Positions 9,638-18,779 of a DNA stretch of 64,000 nt are shown in pieces; position 1 is the stretch's first letter; each line of letters starts with the position of its first letter. Source of the DNA: Candidatus Woesearchaeota archaeon (lineage in GTDB: Archaea; Nanobdellota; Nanobdellia; Woesearchaeales; GCA-2687795); the NCBI GenBank assembly GCA_002687795.1, contig NZBG01000024.1, positions 1 through 64,000 on the forward strand, read 5' to 3'. Made by a program: the position numbers and the translations under genes. The notes under the pieces were generated by a model that was not told the origin of the DNA, did no database searches, and worked only from the letters and a program-made list of their open reading frames with translations.

Positions 9638-10640
9638 CCGATTTTTTATTATCTTTCAGGAATTGTTTGAACTCTTCCTTAAGGAAATCCTTTGGGGTTT
9701 GCAGGAATTTAGTTGAGGGCTTTAATCTTATTCTATGCTCAAGAACAGATCTGATTGCTTCTTTTATATCTTCTAAGCTAACAGAGGCCTTGTTTTTTAA
9801 TAATGCGTTTGCCTGCGCCCTTTCATATAATTGGATAGACGCCCTGACAGACGGTTTTTTCTCAATATTTTCATTTTCCCTTAATGATCTCACAAACAGA
9901 ATCATTGATTCTAACAGATTTTCAGGGAAATCGGTTAGGCTTTTACCTTTCAGCTTTAAAATTTCTTTTTCAGTCTCTTTGTTTTCCGGATAATTCATAT
10001 AAACTATATCAAACCTGTCAAGGAACACATCGCTTAGCTTTTCAGTGCTACTATCCTCAGGGTTCATTGTGGCTATAAGGATAAAGTTAGAAGGGATGTC
10101 GACATCATAGCTGCCAATGGTAATCTTTCCTTCTTCTAATACCTGTAGTAAAGCGTTTTGCAGCTTTTCAGGGCATCTATTGATCTCATCAAAGAATAAA
10201 ATGCCACGATTAGCCTTGAAAACCTTGCCTGGTGTGAACGACTTAGCATCCAATGGCCCGAATTTCAAAGCTTTGATAGGGTCTATATCGCCTATTAAGT
10301 CTTCAACAGTTAAATCAGGAGAGCCCTGGATCCTCACAAACCTCTGGACTCCCTTTATCTTGCCTTTGTTTAACGGCTTCCTTGTTTTGCATTCAGGGCA
10401 GATAATATCTTCTGGATCACAGTTAAATGAGCAGTCTTTGATTACTTCGATTTCTGGCAAGACCTTTGCTATATTCTTTGCTAATGTTGTCTTGCCAATG
10501 CCAGGAGCTCCTGCTAAGATGATATGATGGCTGCTGAGCAAGGCAGACTTAATGCCTTGTTTTACCTTGTCCTGTCCTAATATATCTGTAAAAGACTCCT
10601 TCTGGTTTTGGAACAGGCTCTTTAATTGGTTGGATAACAT
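9624..10640 (-). CDS. MoxR/magnesium-chelatase-like AAA+ ATPase
   Basis: This 338-residue AAA+ protein has Walker A GAPGIGKT near 45, Walker B LFFDEINRCP near 150 and sensor-1 ATMNPED near 190. Between Walker A and B it carries a four-cysteine insert (residues about 70-87, C-x3-C ... CPEC) that looks like a zinc knuckle, also seen in some chelatase-type archaeal ATPases. It precedes and overlaps the VWA gene, which fits a chaperone pair. A minus-strand TATA-like TTTATAAG near 10664-10675 sits about 25 nt upstream of the ATG. Confidence 0.85.
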   Translation of the reverse strand: MLSNQLKSLFQNQKESFTDILGQDKVKQGIKSALLSSHHIILAGAPGIGKTTLAKNIAKVLPEIEVIKDCSFNCDPEDIICPECKTRKPLNKGKIKGVQRFVRIQGSPDLTVEDLIGDIDPIKALKFGPLDAKSFTPGKVFKANRGILFFDEINRCPEKLQNALLQVLEEGKITIGSYDVDIPSNFILIATMNPEDSSTEKLSDVFLDRFDIVYMNYPENKETEKEILKLKGKSLTDFPENLLESMILFVRSLRENENIEKKPSVRASIQLYERAQANALLKNKASVSLEDIKEAIRSVLEHRIRLKPSTKFLQTPKDFLKEEFKQFLKDNKKSGGCP

Positions 10641-10743
10641 TCTAAGCCTTAAAAATGAAGGGCGGCTTATAAATTTAATTAAAAAAGCTTTAAAAGGACA
10701 GAAGAAGGGGTTTATACAGTTTTAAGTCTAAAATTTCAATAGA

Positions 10744-10753
10744 TTTATAAATA
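10744..10753 (+). promoter_or_regulatory. TATA box and RBS of the frameshifted 10.8 kb gene
   Basis: TTTATAAATA at 10744-10753 is followed by GGAGG at 10766-10770 and ATG at 10782. The Shine-Dalgarno favours ATG 10782 over the TTG at 10764 that overlaps it. A second in-frame ATG lies at 10803. Confidence 0.5.
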
Positions 10754-10781
10754 GTTTTGTATTTTGGAGGTTTATATACTA

Positions 10782-12499
10782 ATGATTATTATATACCTAA
10801 TTATGAAAAATCTATCAAAAGAGCTAAAATTTGGATTTTTAGACAAGATAAAGCTATATTCCACAATAGCTGGTTATGGCTTAAAAAGCCTTTTTGGCGG
10901 TTATAGGCCAAAAAAGAGTCATTTGGCGCTATTGGGTATTCTAGCAGCTGGAGCCGCATTTAGCCAAGAAGATGACTATCAGACAAGGATTCAGCAGGAA
11001 TTAGGTTATAGATATATGCTTTTTTTAATGATTCTGGTGATAAAGCAACATTAAACGTAGGAAATCAAGAAGGAGAGCTTGAATTTATAGATGCAGACAA
11101 ATACCTTGATAATAATTGGGAACCAGTTACAGCAGAAAAGGATGGAGATCCAGATATGGTTAAAATTAATGGTAGAGCTGCTGTTGAAGGTGAAAAATTA
11201 GCTCAAACCTCATATCCTCAAAAGTATGATGATGCTCTATCTAGAATCTGTGAAATAGCTTTAAGAGAAGGAAGAAGCTCCATTAAAAGGATTGTAAAAG
11301 AAATAATTGAAGAAAGAATAAGAGGAGATAATGGTTATGGTTCGGAAAGCGAAGGTGAAATTACTGTTTATCCATTAAAAGTAACAAGCTTTACTGATTT
11401 TAGGAAAAAGTTTGTTGAAGATTTTCTTGAAATTGAAAGATATCCTATTGAAGATCTTGATTTAGTAAGAATGTCTCTTATGACAGATAAATATGGGGAA
11501 TCAAGGAAATTTTTTAGAGGATCTGAAAGAGTAATATCAATTAAAGATAAAGAAAGGAACTTATCATTTGAAATCATATATGACTTAGGTGGAACTGAAA
11601 CAAATCCTTTTGCAACAGTATGGAACATTCACTCAGTAAGTTTTGGGTTAGGAGAGCGTTTATTAAGCATTTATTCTGAAGATCCCAAAGGGAAACTTGA
11701 AAAGACTGCAAAGGGGTTGCTTGAAAGTGTGCTATACTCTCTTAATCAATATGCACTTGAATCTCAGCAAGGTGGCATAGATGAAATATCTGGATTAATG
11801 AAAGATTATATGGAAAAGTTAAACAGTACTGTATTTAGTTTAGCTGATATGATAGAAACTACATCATATAATCTTTATGGTTGGTCAGTAATGCGTATAG
11901 ATGAAGATTATGTTGTTGGTGATGAAGAATTTGTTGTAAACAATGAAGATGAAGAATATGTTGTTGGTAGTTTCAAAGGAAGTGAAGAATTAAAGATCAC
12001 ACTAGGAGATTATACAATACATATTGTAGAAGATAATTACGAGAGTTCTGATGGTAATACAATAGGTCATGGAGGACCTCTTAATGTAAGATTAACAGAG
12101 GTTAATGTAAGATTAACAGAGGTTAATGTAAGAAAAACTAATGGTGGAAGAGAAGAATACCATCTATTTTTCGTTGGTAGCCAAAATATTGATGAATATC
12201 TGCCAGTTGCATATGAGTTTTTTACTCAGGCAAGAGATGAATTGTATGAGGCTATAAGACGTTGTAAAGCACTTGGTGAAGGTGATGTATCTAAGAAAAG
12301 ATCATATGGTGAAACAGAAACTGTTATAGAATCAGATGATTATACTTTAACAGCAGAAAATGAAGTTTATCCTGTAAAGCCTTTGAGGAGAACATCTATA
12401 GATGTTAAAAAGACAAGCGAAGATTGGATAACTATAAGAATAAGTGCTCAATATACAGAAGATCATCCAGTAAGGCATTTAGAAAGAGCGTTTAGATAA
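10782..12499 (+). CDS. Unknown secreted protein, split by a -1 frame change
   Basis: I do not recognise a family. The first frame runs from 10782 to a stop at 11054; the second is open from about 11012 to 12499. They join if the frame slips by -1 in the seven T at 11020-11026. The slip site reads CTT TTT TTA, a U UUU UUA heptamer in the correct phase. The joined product is about 572 residues. Near residue 50 a hydrophobic stretch (LALLGILAAGAAFSQ) looks like a signal peptide or anchor. The rest is acidic with a tandem 21 bp duplication (NVRLTEV twice, 12083-12124). Recoding, a sequencing deletion or a true pseudogene are all possible. The second frame could alone start at ATG 11156. Confidence 0.6.
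12083..12124 (+). repeat. Tandem 21 bp repeat inside the unknown gene
   Basis: Two exact 21 bp copies encode NVRLTEV; a third partial copy (NVR, then KT) follows. The repeat keeps the reading frame, so copy-number change would alter protein length only. Confidence 0.7.
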
Positions 12500-12523
12500 A
12501 TAATACTTTCTTTTTCTGGTTAT

Positions 12524-13270
12524 TTACTTACTATTTCTTATCTTCATCTTCAACCCAGGATATTCTTTTAAACAGAATTCCTTTAAGTTTTCAAGGAACT
12601 TCTGAGATGCTGGCTGTATATTCTCCATGTTTTTGTCAACCAGTTCTTTTTCATTCTCAAACTGCTGAAGAACCCAGATACAATTCAACCCATCTATTAA
12701 CCCAGCCATCTCAAGCAAATCTTCTTTCTTATATACTAAAGAAGGTACAATCACAGTTTTGATTTCTATTTCAACATGATATTTCTTCAACACATTAATG
12801 GTTTCTTTTATACCATTCATTATTTCTTCTGTTTTAGTGAAGAACGTCTTTGAATTTGTAATCCTGGAGAATAGGTCATTGCTAAAAGGAGACTTAAAGT
12901 CAAGAGAAATGAAATCCAATAATTCCAGAGAAAGAAGCTCTCTTATCACATTAGGCTTTGAGCCGTTTGTGTCAAGGCCTGTCTTAATTCCCTTGCTTTT
13001 GAAATGTTTCGCCAGAGTTATTAAAGCCATCCTCTGCAGGCATGGCTCTCCCCCAGAGAATATCACAGATTCTATCATGTCTTCATGCTTTTTTATTTCA
13101 TTGGTTATTATTTTCAGGTCTGTCAAGAATTTCTGTTTGGATTCAAGCATCTCAGGATTATAGCAATATTTACATCTAAAGTCACAACCTCCAAAAAAGA
13201 TAATTGAGCTTAGTTTGCCATACCATTTCGATGTGGATAAGGGCACTATCCCACTTATGAATGCTTGCAT
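12524..13270 (-). CDS. nrdG: Anaerobic NTP reductase activating radical-SAM protein (NrdG-like)
   Basis: A radical-SAM activase of 248 residues. The cluster-binding motif CDFRCKYCYNPE lies near residue 32, preceded by GIVPLSTSKWYGKLS, typical of anaerobic ribonucleotide reductase activases. SGGEP near 70 is the SAM-binding GGE motif. It makes the glycyl radical on NrdD. No nrdD gene is in the window, so the partner must be elsewhere; activation of another glycyl-radical enzyme cannot be excluded. Its presence suggests an anaerobic host. Confidence 0.85.
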   Translation of the reverse strand: MQAFISGIVPLSTSKWYGKLSSIIFFGGCDFRCKYCYNPEMLESKQKFLTDLKIITNEIKKHEDMIESVIFSGGEPCLQRMALITLAKHFKSKGIKTGLDTNGSKPNVIRELLSLELLDFISLDFKSPFSNDLFSRITNSKTFFTKTEEIMNGIKETINVLKKYHVEIEIKTVIVPSLVYKKEDLLEMAGLIDGLNCIWVLQQFENEKELVDKNMENIQPASQKFLENLKEFCLKEYPGLKMKIRNSK

Positions 13271-13279
13271 TTATATCAT

Positions 13280-13612
13280 TTAGATTGTTTTATTTCCAAG
13301 TTTTCTTGGGTCCTGCCAATTATTATCTACTACTATACTATTATTCAGGAGATCAGGCAGTATATGCTCTATTTCACCGCATTTTACAAATATTCTATCG
13401 CTACAAATCGTGAAATCCTTTTTACTATTGCAGACAGCTTTTGTGTATGTTGAGAAAACTTGCTCTGAAGCATTATTATCTATACTATCAGGTGTATAAT
13501 TTTCTAGCACTTCTTTTACTACAAAACCTGTGGGTAAGTTTATGTCTTTTGTTAAGACAAAACCTAAAGCAATTGTCTCAATTATTATAATAAACAGCAG
13601 AAGTTTGTTCAT
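13280..13612 (-). CDS. Small membrane-anchored protein of unknown function
   Basis: The 110-residue product has one N-terminal hydrophobic segment (LLLFIIIIETIALGFVL) followed by a PTGFVVKE patch, a short motif I associate with exported DPANN proteins. The rest is soluble, probably outside, with four cysteines that may form disulfides. No family recognised. It ends 10 nt from the nrdG start and may share its transcript. Confidence 0.5.
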   Translation of the reverse strand: MNKLLLFIIIIETIALGFVLTKDINLPTGFVVKEVLENYTPDSIDNNASEQVFSTYTKAVCNSKKDFTICSDRIFVKCGEIEHILPDLLNNSIVVDNNWQDPRKLGNKTI

Positions 13613-13720
13613 ATATAAAATAAATGAAGAGAATTATAAAAATGTTTTTCTTATACCAACCTGTTTTGCATTAAAATATATTATATGATAAAAATATATT
13701 AGTATACAAAAAGGTAACAT

Positions 13721-13730
13721 TTATATATTA
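13721..13730 (+). promoter_or_regulatory. TATA box of the ftsZ fragment
   Basis: TTATATATTA lies about 52 nt upstream of ATG 13782, leaving a short leader that contains the Shine-Dalgarno AGAGGTGA at 13769-13776. The start region of the truncated ftsZ is therefore intact. Confidence 0.5.
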
Positions 13731-13781
13731 GCTTATAATTTAATTTTATACTATTATATTTAAAATCAAGAGGTGAAGATA

Positions 13782-14078
13782 ATGGATCTTATTGTTGAGA
13801 ACGCATTAAAAAATAATTCTAATAATTTCAATTCAGACAACATGGAGATTGGCAAGGCTAATATTAAGGTTATTGGTGTTGGCGGCGCAGGCAATAACAT
13901 GGTTAATTGGCTCTATAAAAAGGGAATACGGGGAGCTGAGATTATTGCATGCAATACTGATAAACAACATCTTGACGCTACTGAAGCTGTAAATGCTTTT
14001 GTCAGGCCTAGACTCTATAAAGTTGCCAGATACATCCAGGGTGATAATGAACAACAGGAACAGGTTATGGTTGGTTAA
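13782..14078 (+). pseudogene. ftsZ: N-terminal fragment of cell-division GTPase FtsZ
   Basis: The first about 68 residues match FtsZ well: MDLIVENALKN, the nucleotide loop GVGGAGNNMVNWL, then IIACNTDKQHLDATEA. After that the sequence departs from FtsZ; a 29-residue tail of unknown origin (starting VNAFVRPRLYKV) runs to a stop. The GGGTGTG tubulin signature and all of the rest of the protein (about 300 residues) are missing. The tail overlaps the convergent cmk gene by 14 nt. Promoter and RBS are intact, so a 98-residue peptide could be made, but it cannot be a working GTPase. The start is chosen on RBS spacing; a GTG at 13773 lies within the RBS. Confidence 0.75.
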
Positions 14079-14601
14079 TCCTTTTAATAACCTCTTCACT
14101 AACCTTCTCAGCAGGCATACCGGTTGTGCCAACAATAATATCATACTGCTTTTTATCATAACAGTCCAGGCTGTAATATTTTTTGTACCTTAACCTCTCG
14201 CTTTTTATCCTCCTCTTTACATTTTCCATTGTTTTATTCAAGGTTAAGTTTTCTTTTTCTTCTTTTCTCCTGCAGTTGAAGATTCTTTCAGCAGCTGTTT
14301 TTAAATCAACCTCTAAAAACACTTTGACAGAATTTGGGATGAAATGAAACCCAAGCCTTGAGTCAATAACAAAATTATCTTCACTCTTGCCCAACTCAAT
14401 CTGCCTTTTATCAAGCTCTTCATCAACCCATCTCTCTTTTTCAGCAATTTTGCCAAGCTCCAGCAAAGAAATCCCTTTTTTCTCAGCAATCTCTCTCATA
14501 AAATCTCCAATTGAATAATGTTTCAGCTTAAGCTTTTTTGCTATGAGTTTAGCAACACTGCTCTTACCTGAGCCGGGTTTTCCGGAGATTGTGATGATCA
14601 T
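14065..14601 (-). CDS. cmk: Cytidylate kinase (archaeal type)
   Basis: The enzyme phosphorylates CMP/dCMP. Starting at MIITISG, the P-loop reads GKPGSGKSS, followed by HYSIGDFMRE and the conserved DSRLGFHFIP. The 178-residue length and lack of the bacterial insert are normal for archaeal Cmk. An upstream in-frame ATG at 14634 would add 11 residues that do not fit the family, so I place the start at 14601. The 3' end overlaps the FtsZ remnant. Confidence 0.88.
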   Translation of the reverse strand: MIITISGKPGSGKSSVAKLIAKKLKLKHYSIGDFMREIAEKKGISLLELGKIAEKERWVDEELDKRQIELGKSEDNFVIDSRLGFHFIPNSVKVFLEVDLKTAAERIFNCRRKEEKENLTLNKTMENVKRRIKSERLRYKKYYSLDCYDKKQYDIIVGTTGMPAEKVSEEVIKRINQP

Positions 14602-14663
14602 AAGCTTAGCTTTGCTATCCAAATATAAAAACATTTTTATTATAAACTAACATTTTCCTTATT

Positions 14664-15407
14664 ATGACACTATATATCATAGGATTAGGTTTAAACAATG
14701 AAAAAGACATAACCCTAAAAGGCTTGGAAGCAGTAAAGGGTTCAGATTATGTTTACTTAGAGAACTATACTTCTGCTTTAAACTGCTCTGTTAAAGATTT
14801 AGAAAAGCTTTATGGAAAAAAGATAATCTTAGCAGACAGAGACCTTATAGAGAATAAGGCAGAGCAGACAATCCTTAAGGATGCAAAGAGTAAGAATGTT
14901 TCTTTGCTTGTGATTGGAGAGCCTTTAAGCGCAACCACGCATATTGATATTATGTTAAGGGCAAAGGAACTGAAAATTAAGGTAAATATAATCAACAATG
15001 CCTCTATTCTTACAGCAGCCGGTATAACTGGGCTGCAATTATACAAATTTGGGCAAATCACTTCCATACCTTTTGATAACAAAGATATTAAAACACCAGT
15101 AGAAGTTCTAAAAAAGAATCAAAAAGCTGGACTGCATACATTGTTTCTATTAGACCTCAACCCTGAAAAGAAAGAATTCCTTTCAATAAACAAGGCTTTG
15201 GAATATCTTGTTAGGAATAAAGTAAGCAAAGAAACCTTGTGCATAGGCTGCGCAGCCCTTGGCTCTGAATCACCGGAAATAAAGGCTGGGAAAATAAAAG
15301 AAGTTCTAAAAGCAAAGTTTAAGAAATATCCTCAATGCCTGATTATCCCAGGAAAGCTGCATTTCATGGAAGAGGATGCCATGGAAATATATTCTATTTC
15401 TACTTAA
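14664..15407 (+). CDS. dphB: Diphthine synthase
   Basis: This SAM-dependent methyltransferase builds diphthamide on elongation factor 2. The 247-residue protein opens with YIIGLGLNNEKDIT and carries YLENYTS, GEPLSATTH and SIPFDN, all hallmarks of the tetrapyrrole-methylase-fold DphB family. A TATA-like element (TTTATTATAAAC) sits about 20-28 nt upstream. It overlaps the convergent small membrane gene by 8 nt. With aIF5A hypusination nearby, the window holds two translation-factor modification routes. Confidence 0.93.
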   Translation: MTLYIIGLGLNNEKDITLKGLEAVKGSDYVYLENYTSALNCSVKDLEKLYGKKIILADRDLIENKAEQTILKDAKSKNVSLLVIGEPLSATTHIDIMLRAKELKIKVNIINNASILTAAGITGLQLYKFGQITSIPFDNKDIKTPVEVLKKNQKAGLHTLFLLDLNPEKKEFLSINKALEYLVRNKVSKETLCIGCAALGSESPEIKAGKIKEVLKAKFKKYPQCLIIPGKLHFMEEDAMEIYSIST

Positions 15408-15633
15408 AATAGCTATACTTTGAAACCGGTGCATAAGTCATTGAAATCAGCGAAGCAACAAACATCAATGTGAACACAAAGCAGAATGCAAATCCCCATG
15501 CTTTACTAATATCATAAATCCAGAATGCAGACAGAAGAAAACCTATTATGCTTGTTATCATAAATCCCCCGGTTAGAGGAGTAATTATTCGTTTTGAAAC
15601 ATGTTTTTTACCCTTTAATTTCATAATGAACAC
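15400..15633 (-). CDS. Small two-helix membrane protein
   Basis: A 77-residue basic N-terminus (KLKGKKHVSKR) is followed by two hydrophobic helices (about 20-38 and 48-68) with a short loop. No family recognised. An internal ATG (MKLKGKK) at 15624 is an equally good start. Confidence 0.45.
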   Translation of the reverse strand: MFIMKLKGKKHVSKRIITPLTGGFMITSIIGFLLSAFWIYDISKAWGFAFCFVFTLMFVASLISMTYAPVSKYSYFK

Positions 15634-15679
15634 CTCTTTTTTGCAGATAAGAAACTTTATTGTTTATAAATCTTTGTTC

Positions 15680-16714
15680 TTATTCTACAACCTCAATCTT
15701 CAGCTTCTCCAAATCGCAGAAATCAGAAGCAAAATTATAAGCGCCTGCATTAAGGAAAACCAACTTATCACCAACTTTAGGTTCTTTTAGATAAACCCTA
15801 TACCTGAACATATCCATTGAGCATGGTGTAATCCCTTTAATAACATAAGGCTTGCCCTCACCTTTAGGAAGCTCACCCTCAACAACCAATTTAACAGGAA
15901 CGATTAACGCATCTAGGTCAGTATTATAAACAGAAGCATTCACTGTTATATTATTCTCATAGATTCCTTTAATATATGTGATAAGCTTAACTGCCGGCGC
16001 GGCAATAAACCTGCCAGGCTCAATAATCATCTGGATATTATTTTCTTTTAACCAATCCCTGAACTCTTTAATCTTGTCAAATATTGTTTTGATTACATCT
16101 TCATTAGTATTAGCATAAACTGAAGGCAGCCCACCTCCAATATTAACAAAATCAAGCAAGCCCCATACATCCTCTTCAATAATGTTCGATAACTCCTGTT
16201 TAAGGTTCCATTCCCCTATGTTCTGTGTTTTCCTATGGAAATGGATACCAAGCCTTTCAATATTCTTGTTATTTCTTAATTCTTTTACCTTTTTGTTGAT
16301 AATTTCAGAATCCATGCCAAACACAAAATATCTTTCAGTTCTTATTGTATATTCCTTAAGCTTCATCCTCAGCAAAAGTTTGACCTTAACATTATTATTC
16401 CCTAAGAACTTTGTCAATTCATCAAGGTCAGGCAGGTTATCAACAGCAAAGAATCTTATTCCATCATCAGTGAGGCTCTTTATTTCATCCTGGTTCCAGG
16501 CCTGCGCAAGGAATATAACCCTTGATTTGTCTGAAACATGTTTCAGCTCGTTAACCAGATGGACGCTAAACATGCAACCGGTTTCTTTCCCCAGGAGCTT
16601 TGTAACCTCCTGGTTGGTTTTAGAGCTGTATGAAACTATATCAGCAGCATCTTTAACCTTGTTATACTGTTCCAATAGCTTGCTTTTAGATAAAATGAAT
16701 TTAGCTTTTTGCAT
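15680..16714 (-). CDS. PLP-dependent amino-acid decarboxylase (ornithine/DAP decarboxylase fold)
   Basis: An alanine-racemase-fold (fold III) decarboxylase of 344 residues. SYSSKTN near residue 30 contains the PLP lysine, LGIHFHRK the histidine that stacks on PLP, NIGGGLPS the phosphate-binding glycines, IEPGRF the conserved EPGR, and CSMD plus GAYNFA the two C-terminal active-site motifs. It overlaps the upstream deoxyhypusine synthase gene by 14 nt. That link suggests polyamine synthesis (putrescine, or carboxyspermidine decarboxylation) feeding hypusine formation. The exact substrate cannot be told from sequence. Confidence 0.85.
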   Translation of the reverse strand: MQKAKFILSKSKLLEQYNKVKDAADIVSYSSKTNQEVTKLLGKETGCMFSVHLVNELKHVSDKSRVIFLAQAWNQDEIKSLTDDGIRFFAVDNLPDLDELTKFLGNNNVKVKLLLRMKLKEYTIRTERYFVFGMDSEIINKKVKELRNNKNIERLGIHFHRKTQNIGEWNLKQELSNIIEEDVWGLLDFVNIGGGLPSVYANTNEDVIKTIFDKIKEFRDWLKENNIQMIIEPGRFIAAPAVKLITYIKGIYENNITVNASVYNTDLDALIVPVKLVVEGELPKGEGKPYVIKGITPCSMDMFRYRVYLKEPKVGDKLVFLNAGAYNFASDFCDLEKLKIEVVE

Positions 16715-17702
16715 CTTTCTTATATTCTTCTAAAGTTTTCTTCTTAATTTCCTTACTTTCCTTTGGCTTAAGCAAGCCTTCTTCATCAAGCTGTTCCAAA
16801 GCATTAATCATAGCCAATGGAAAAGTAATAGTAACATCTCCAATAACTGTTGCAATATCGCTATCATCCTTAACCTTGCCCCATGACTTAGCTTCCTGTG
16901 TAGTAGCCCCGCTCATACTTCCTGAAGACTTATGCGCAGTAGTCATATACACAGCATAATTAGCCCCTCCATTAAGCAAAGTGCTAAGGATTGCATGATG
17001 CTTAGAAATGCTTCCACCTAGTGCAATAACACCCTTCTTCTCATCATAGCTTGTAACAAACAAAATGTTTCCAAAATCCTTAACAACATCAACAACAAAA
17101 TCCTCATGCTTTTGCTGGAACAAATAAAGGTGAAACCCGAAAGCGCCATCAGTGATTGCGGGGCAGAAGATAGGAACATTGTTTTTTGCAGCCTGGTAAA
17201 GTATAGAGCTTTCATCATTTAACATCAAGCCAATCTCCTTTAACATGTCTGATACAGTCCATCTCTTTTGTTTCTTGTAAAGCTTGCCAAGAATATCTTT
17301 TATCATATCCTCAAAATGCATATAGCTTTCGTTCTTGACAAGGATATTGCCTATCCTGTTAATGCCTTTCTCATGTAATTCAACATCATCTGCTTCAAAC
17401 CCACCAATGCTGAACTTCTCTCCGGAGGCTTTCATTATATCCTCTTCAATGCCCCCTACTGTTGTCACAATAACATTTGCCATCCCAAGCTTTATAATCT
17501 GGGCAAAGAAGCCTCTCAAGCCAGAGGTTACCATGTTAGATGTAAAAGTAAGAAATATCTTAGCATTATCCTTCTTCATCTTAACAATAACATCAGAAGC
17601 CTTGCCCAGCTCAATGCTTTGGTAGCCAAGGTTCCTGTAATTACTAACCAGCTCCCTGACTTTCATTCCCTTTTTCCATTTAAAATCGTTGATAAGTTCC
17701 AT
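16701..17702 (-). CDS. dys: Deoxyhypusine synthase
   Basis: It transfers the aminobutyl group of spermidine to one lysine of aIF5A. NAD-binding and catalytic motifs are present: TSNMVTSGLRG near 55, GGIEEDIMK, GGSISKHHAI and SWGKVKDD near 270, whose lysine forms the enzyme intermediate. At 333 residues it has usual length. The downstream overlapping decarboxylase and the aIF5A gene 2.5 kb away complete a hypusination neighbourhood. Confidence 0.93.
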   Translation of the reverse strand: MELINDFKWKKGMKVRELVSNYRNLGYQSIELGKASDVIVKMKKDNAKIFLTFTSNMVTSGLRGFFAQIIKLGMANVIVTTVGGIEEDIMKASGEKFSIGGFEADDVELHEKGINRIGNILVKNESYMHFEDMIKDILGKLYKKQKRWTVSDMLKEIGLMLNDESSILYQAAKNNVPIFCPAITDGAFGFHLYLFQQKHEDFVVDVVKDFGNILFVTSYDEKKGVIALGGSISKHHAILSTLLNGGANYAVYMTTAHKSSGSMSGATTQEAKSWGKVKDDSDIATVIGDVTITFPLAMINALEQLDEEGLLKPKESKEIKKKTLEEYKKDAKS

Positions 17703-17872
17703 GTTAAAAACCTCACAGATGATAATATATTAACTAAAAAGATGAGAAATAGCTCTATAAAAACCTTTGATTAAAGCCTGAATAAATATAATGGTATATT
17801 GAATTCATACTTTATAAAAACAGTCTTTGGTTTATAAAATTATTGGTAAATCACTCTAAGATATACCTAAAA

Positions 17873-18688
17873 TCACTTCAAGACCCTCTGCACTCTCTCA
17901 CACTTTATTCCAACTTTTTCTAAGAGTTCAACAACTTTTTGTTTATAATGACCAAGACCTTTCCAGTCCAAGAGCACAATCTCAACCTTAGGAACAGTTC
18001 TCTCAACAGCATGTTTTAACAAATTTTCATCAAGAAATTCTAACATATATTTGGGACAGACATGCCCAACAGCATACTCTGTCCTGAGCATTATTTTGTT
18101 TGCAGCCTGATTATAATGGCTTCCTCCTATAACAAAACAGGATTTTCCTTCTTTGATATCTTTGCTTAAAACATCCATAATAGTTTTAGCGATTATGTTG
18201 CCTGAATCCTTATTCTCCCATTCCTCTAAAGAAGAGCCAATCTCGATAAAGAAGCATGGCTTGTTTAGGAAAGGGCCATGATGGGTGCATTCCATTGTGA
18301 TTTCATGCTCAGTGTCTTTAGCATTTTGGTTTAGTCTAACAAAGGCCTCCTTCAGAAAAAGAGCTGGCGCAACACAAAGCTCCTTATCCTTGCCGCCAGC
18401 TTCAGCCTTGCTCCAGTTCCCGGGCGCATGGCAGCTTAAAGAGCTAACGCCTTTAGCGCTCTGATGCTTTGTTGCGAACACAAATAAATCTGCTACAATC
18501 TCCTTATCAATATTCTCATAGTGAATAGATTCCTTCTTTGCTATGTAAAGCTGGATGTTATTCAATTGGTAAACATTGCTATCATCAAACTTCTCATCCA
18601 ACTCCTTAAAGCCAAACAAATTAACCAGGGAATCTTTAATGTTCAACCCAGCAGGATCTTTCTCTGAAACAATGATCGCAAACTTCAT
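17873..18688 (-). CDS. dtdA: D-aminoacyl-tRNA deacylase (archaeal DTD2)
   Basis: This zinc enzyme removes D-amino acids from mischarged tRNA. The 271-residue protein contains LSCHAPGNW, ECTHHGPFLNKPCFFIEIGS and GGSHYNQ, the conserved histidine and cysteine motifs of the archaeal/plant GEK1-type deacylase. It is divergently arranged with the next gene across a very short gap. Confidence 0.93.
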   Translation of the reverse strand: MKFAIIVSEKDPAGLNIKDSLVNLFGFKELDEKFDDSNVYQLNNIQLYIAKKESIHYENIDKEIVADLFVFATKHQSAKGVSSLSCHAPGNWSKAEAGGKDKELCVAPALFLKEAFVRLNQNAKDTEHEITMECTHHGPFLNKPCFFIEIGSSLEEWENKDSGNIIAKTIMDVLSKDIKEGKSCFVIGGSHYNQAANKIMLRTEYAVGHVCPKYMLEFLDENLLKHAVERTVPKVEIVLLDWKGLGHYKQKVVELLEKVGIKCERVQRVLK

Positions 18689-18749
18689 AAGTATAGTAAA
18701 ATAAGCTGGTTAATAAAAATTGTGTTATTATGATTTCTTAGACGCCATA

Positions 18750-18757
18750 TTTAAATA
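18750..18757 (+). promoter_or_regulatory. TATA box deciding the start of the 18.8 kb gene
   Basis: TTTAAATA at 18750-18757 lies 23-30 nt before ATG 18780. It is inside the longer TTG-initiated reading (18720), so leaderless initiation at 18780 is favoured. Confidence 0.45.
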
Positions 18758-18779
18758 TGATGATTGGTTTTTCTATGTT

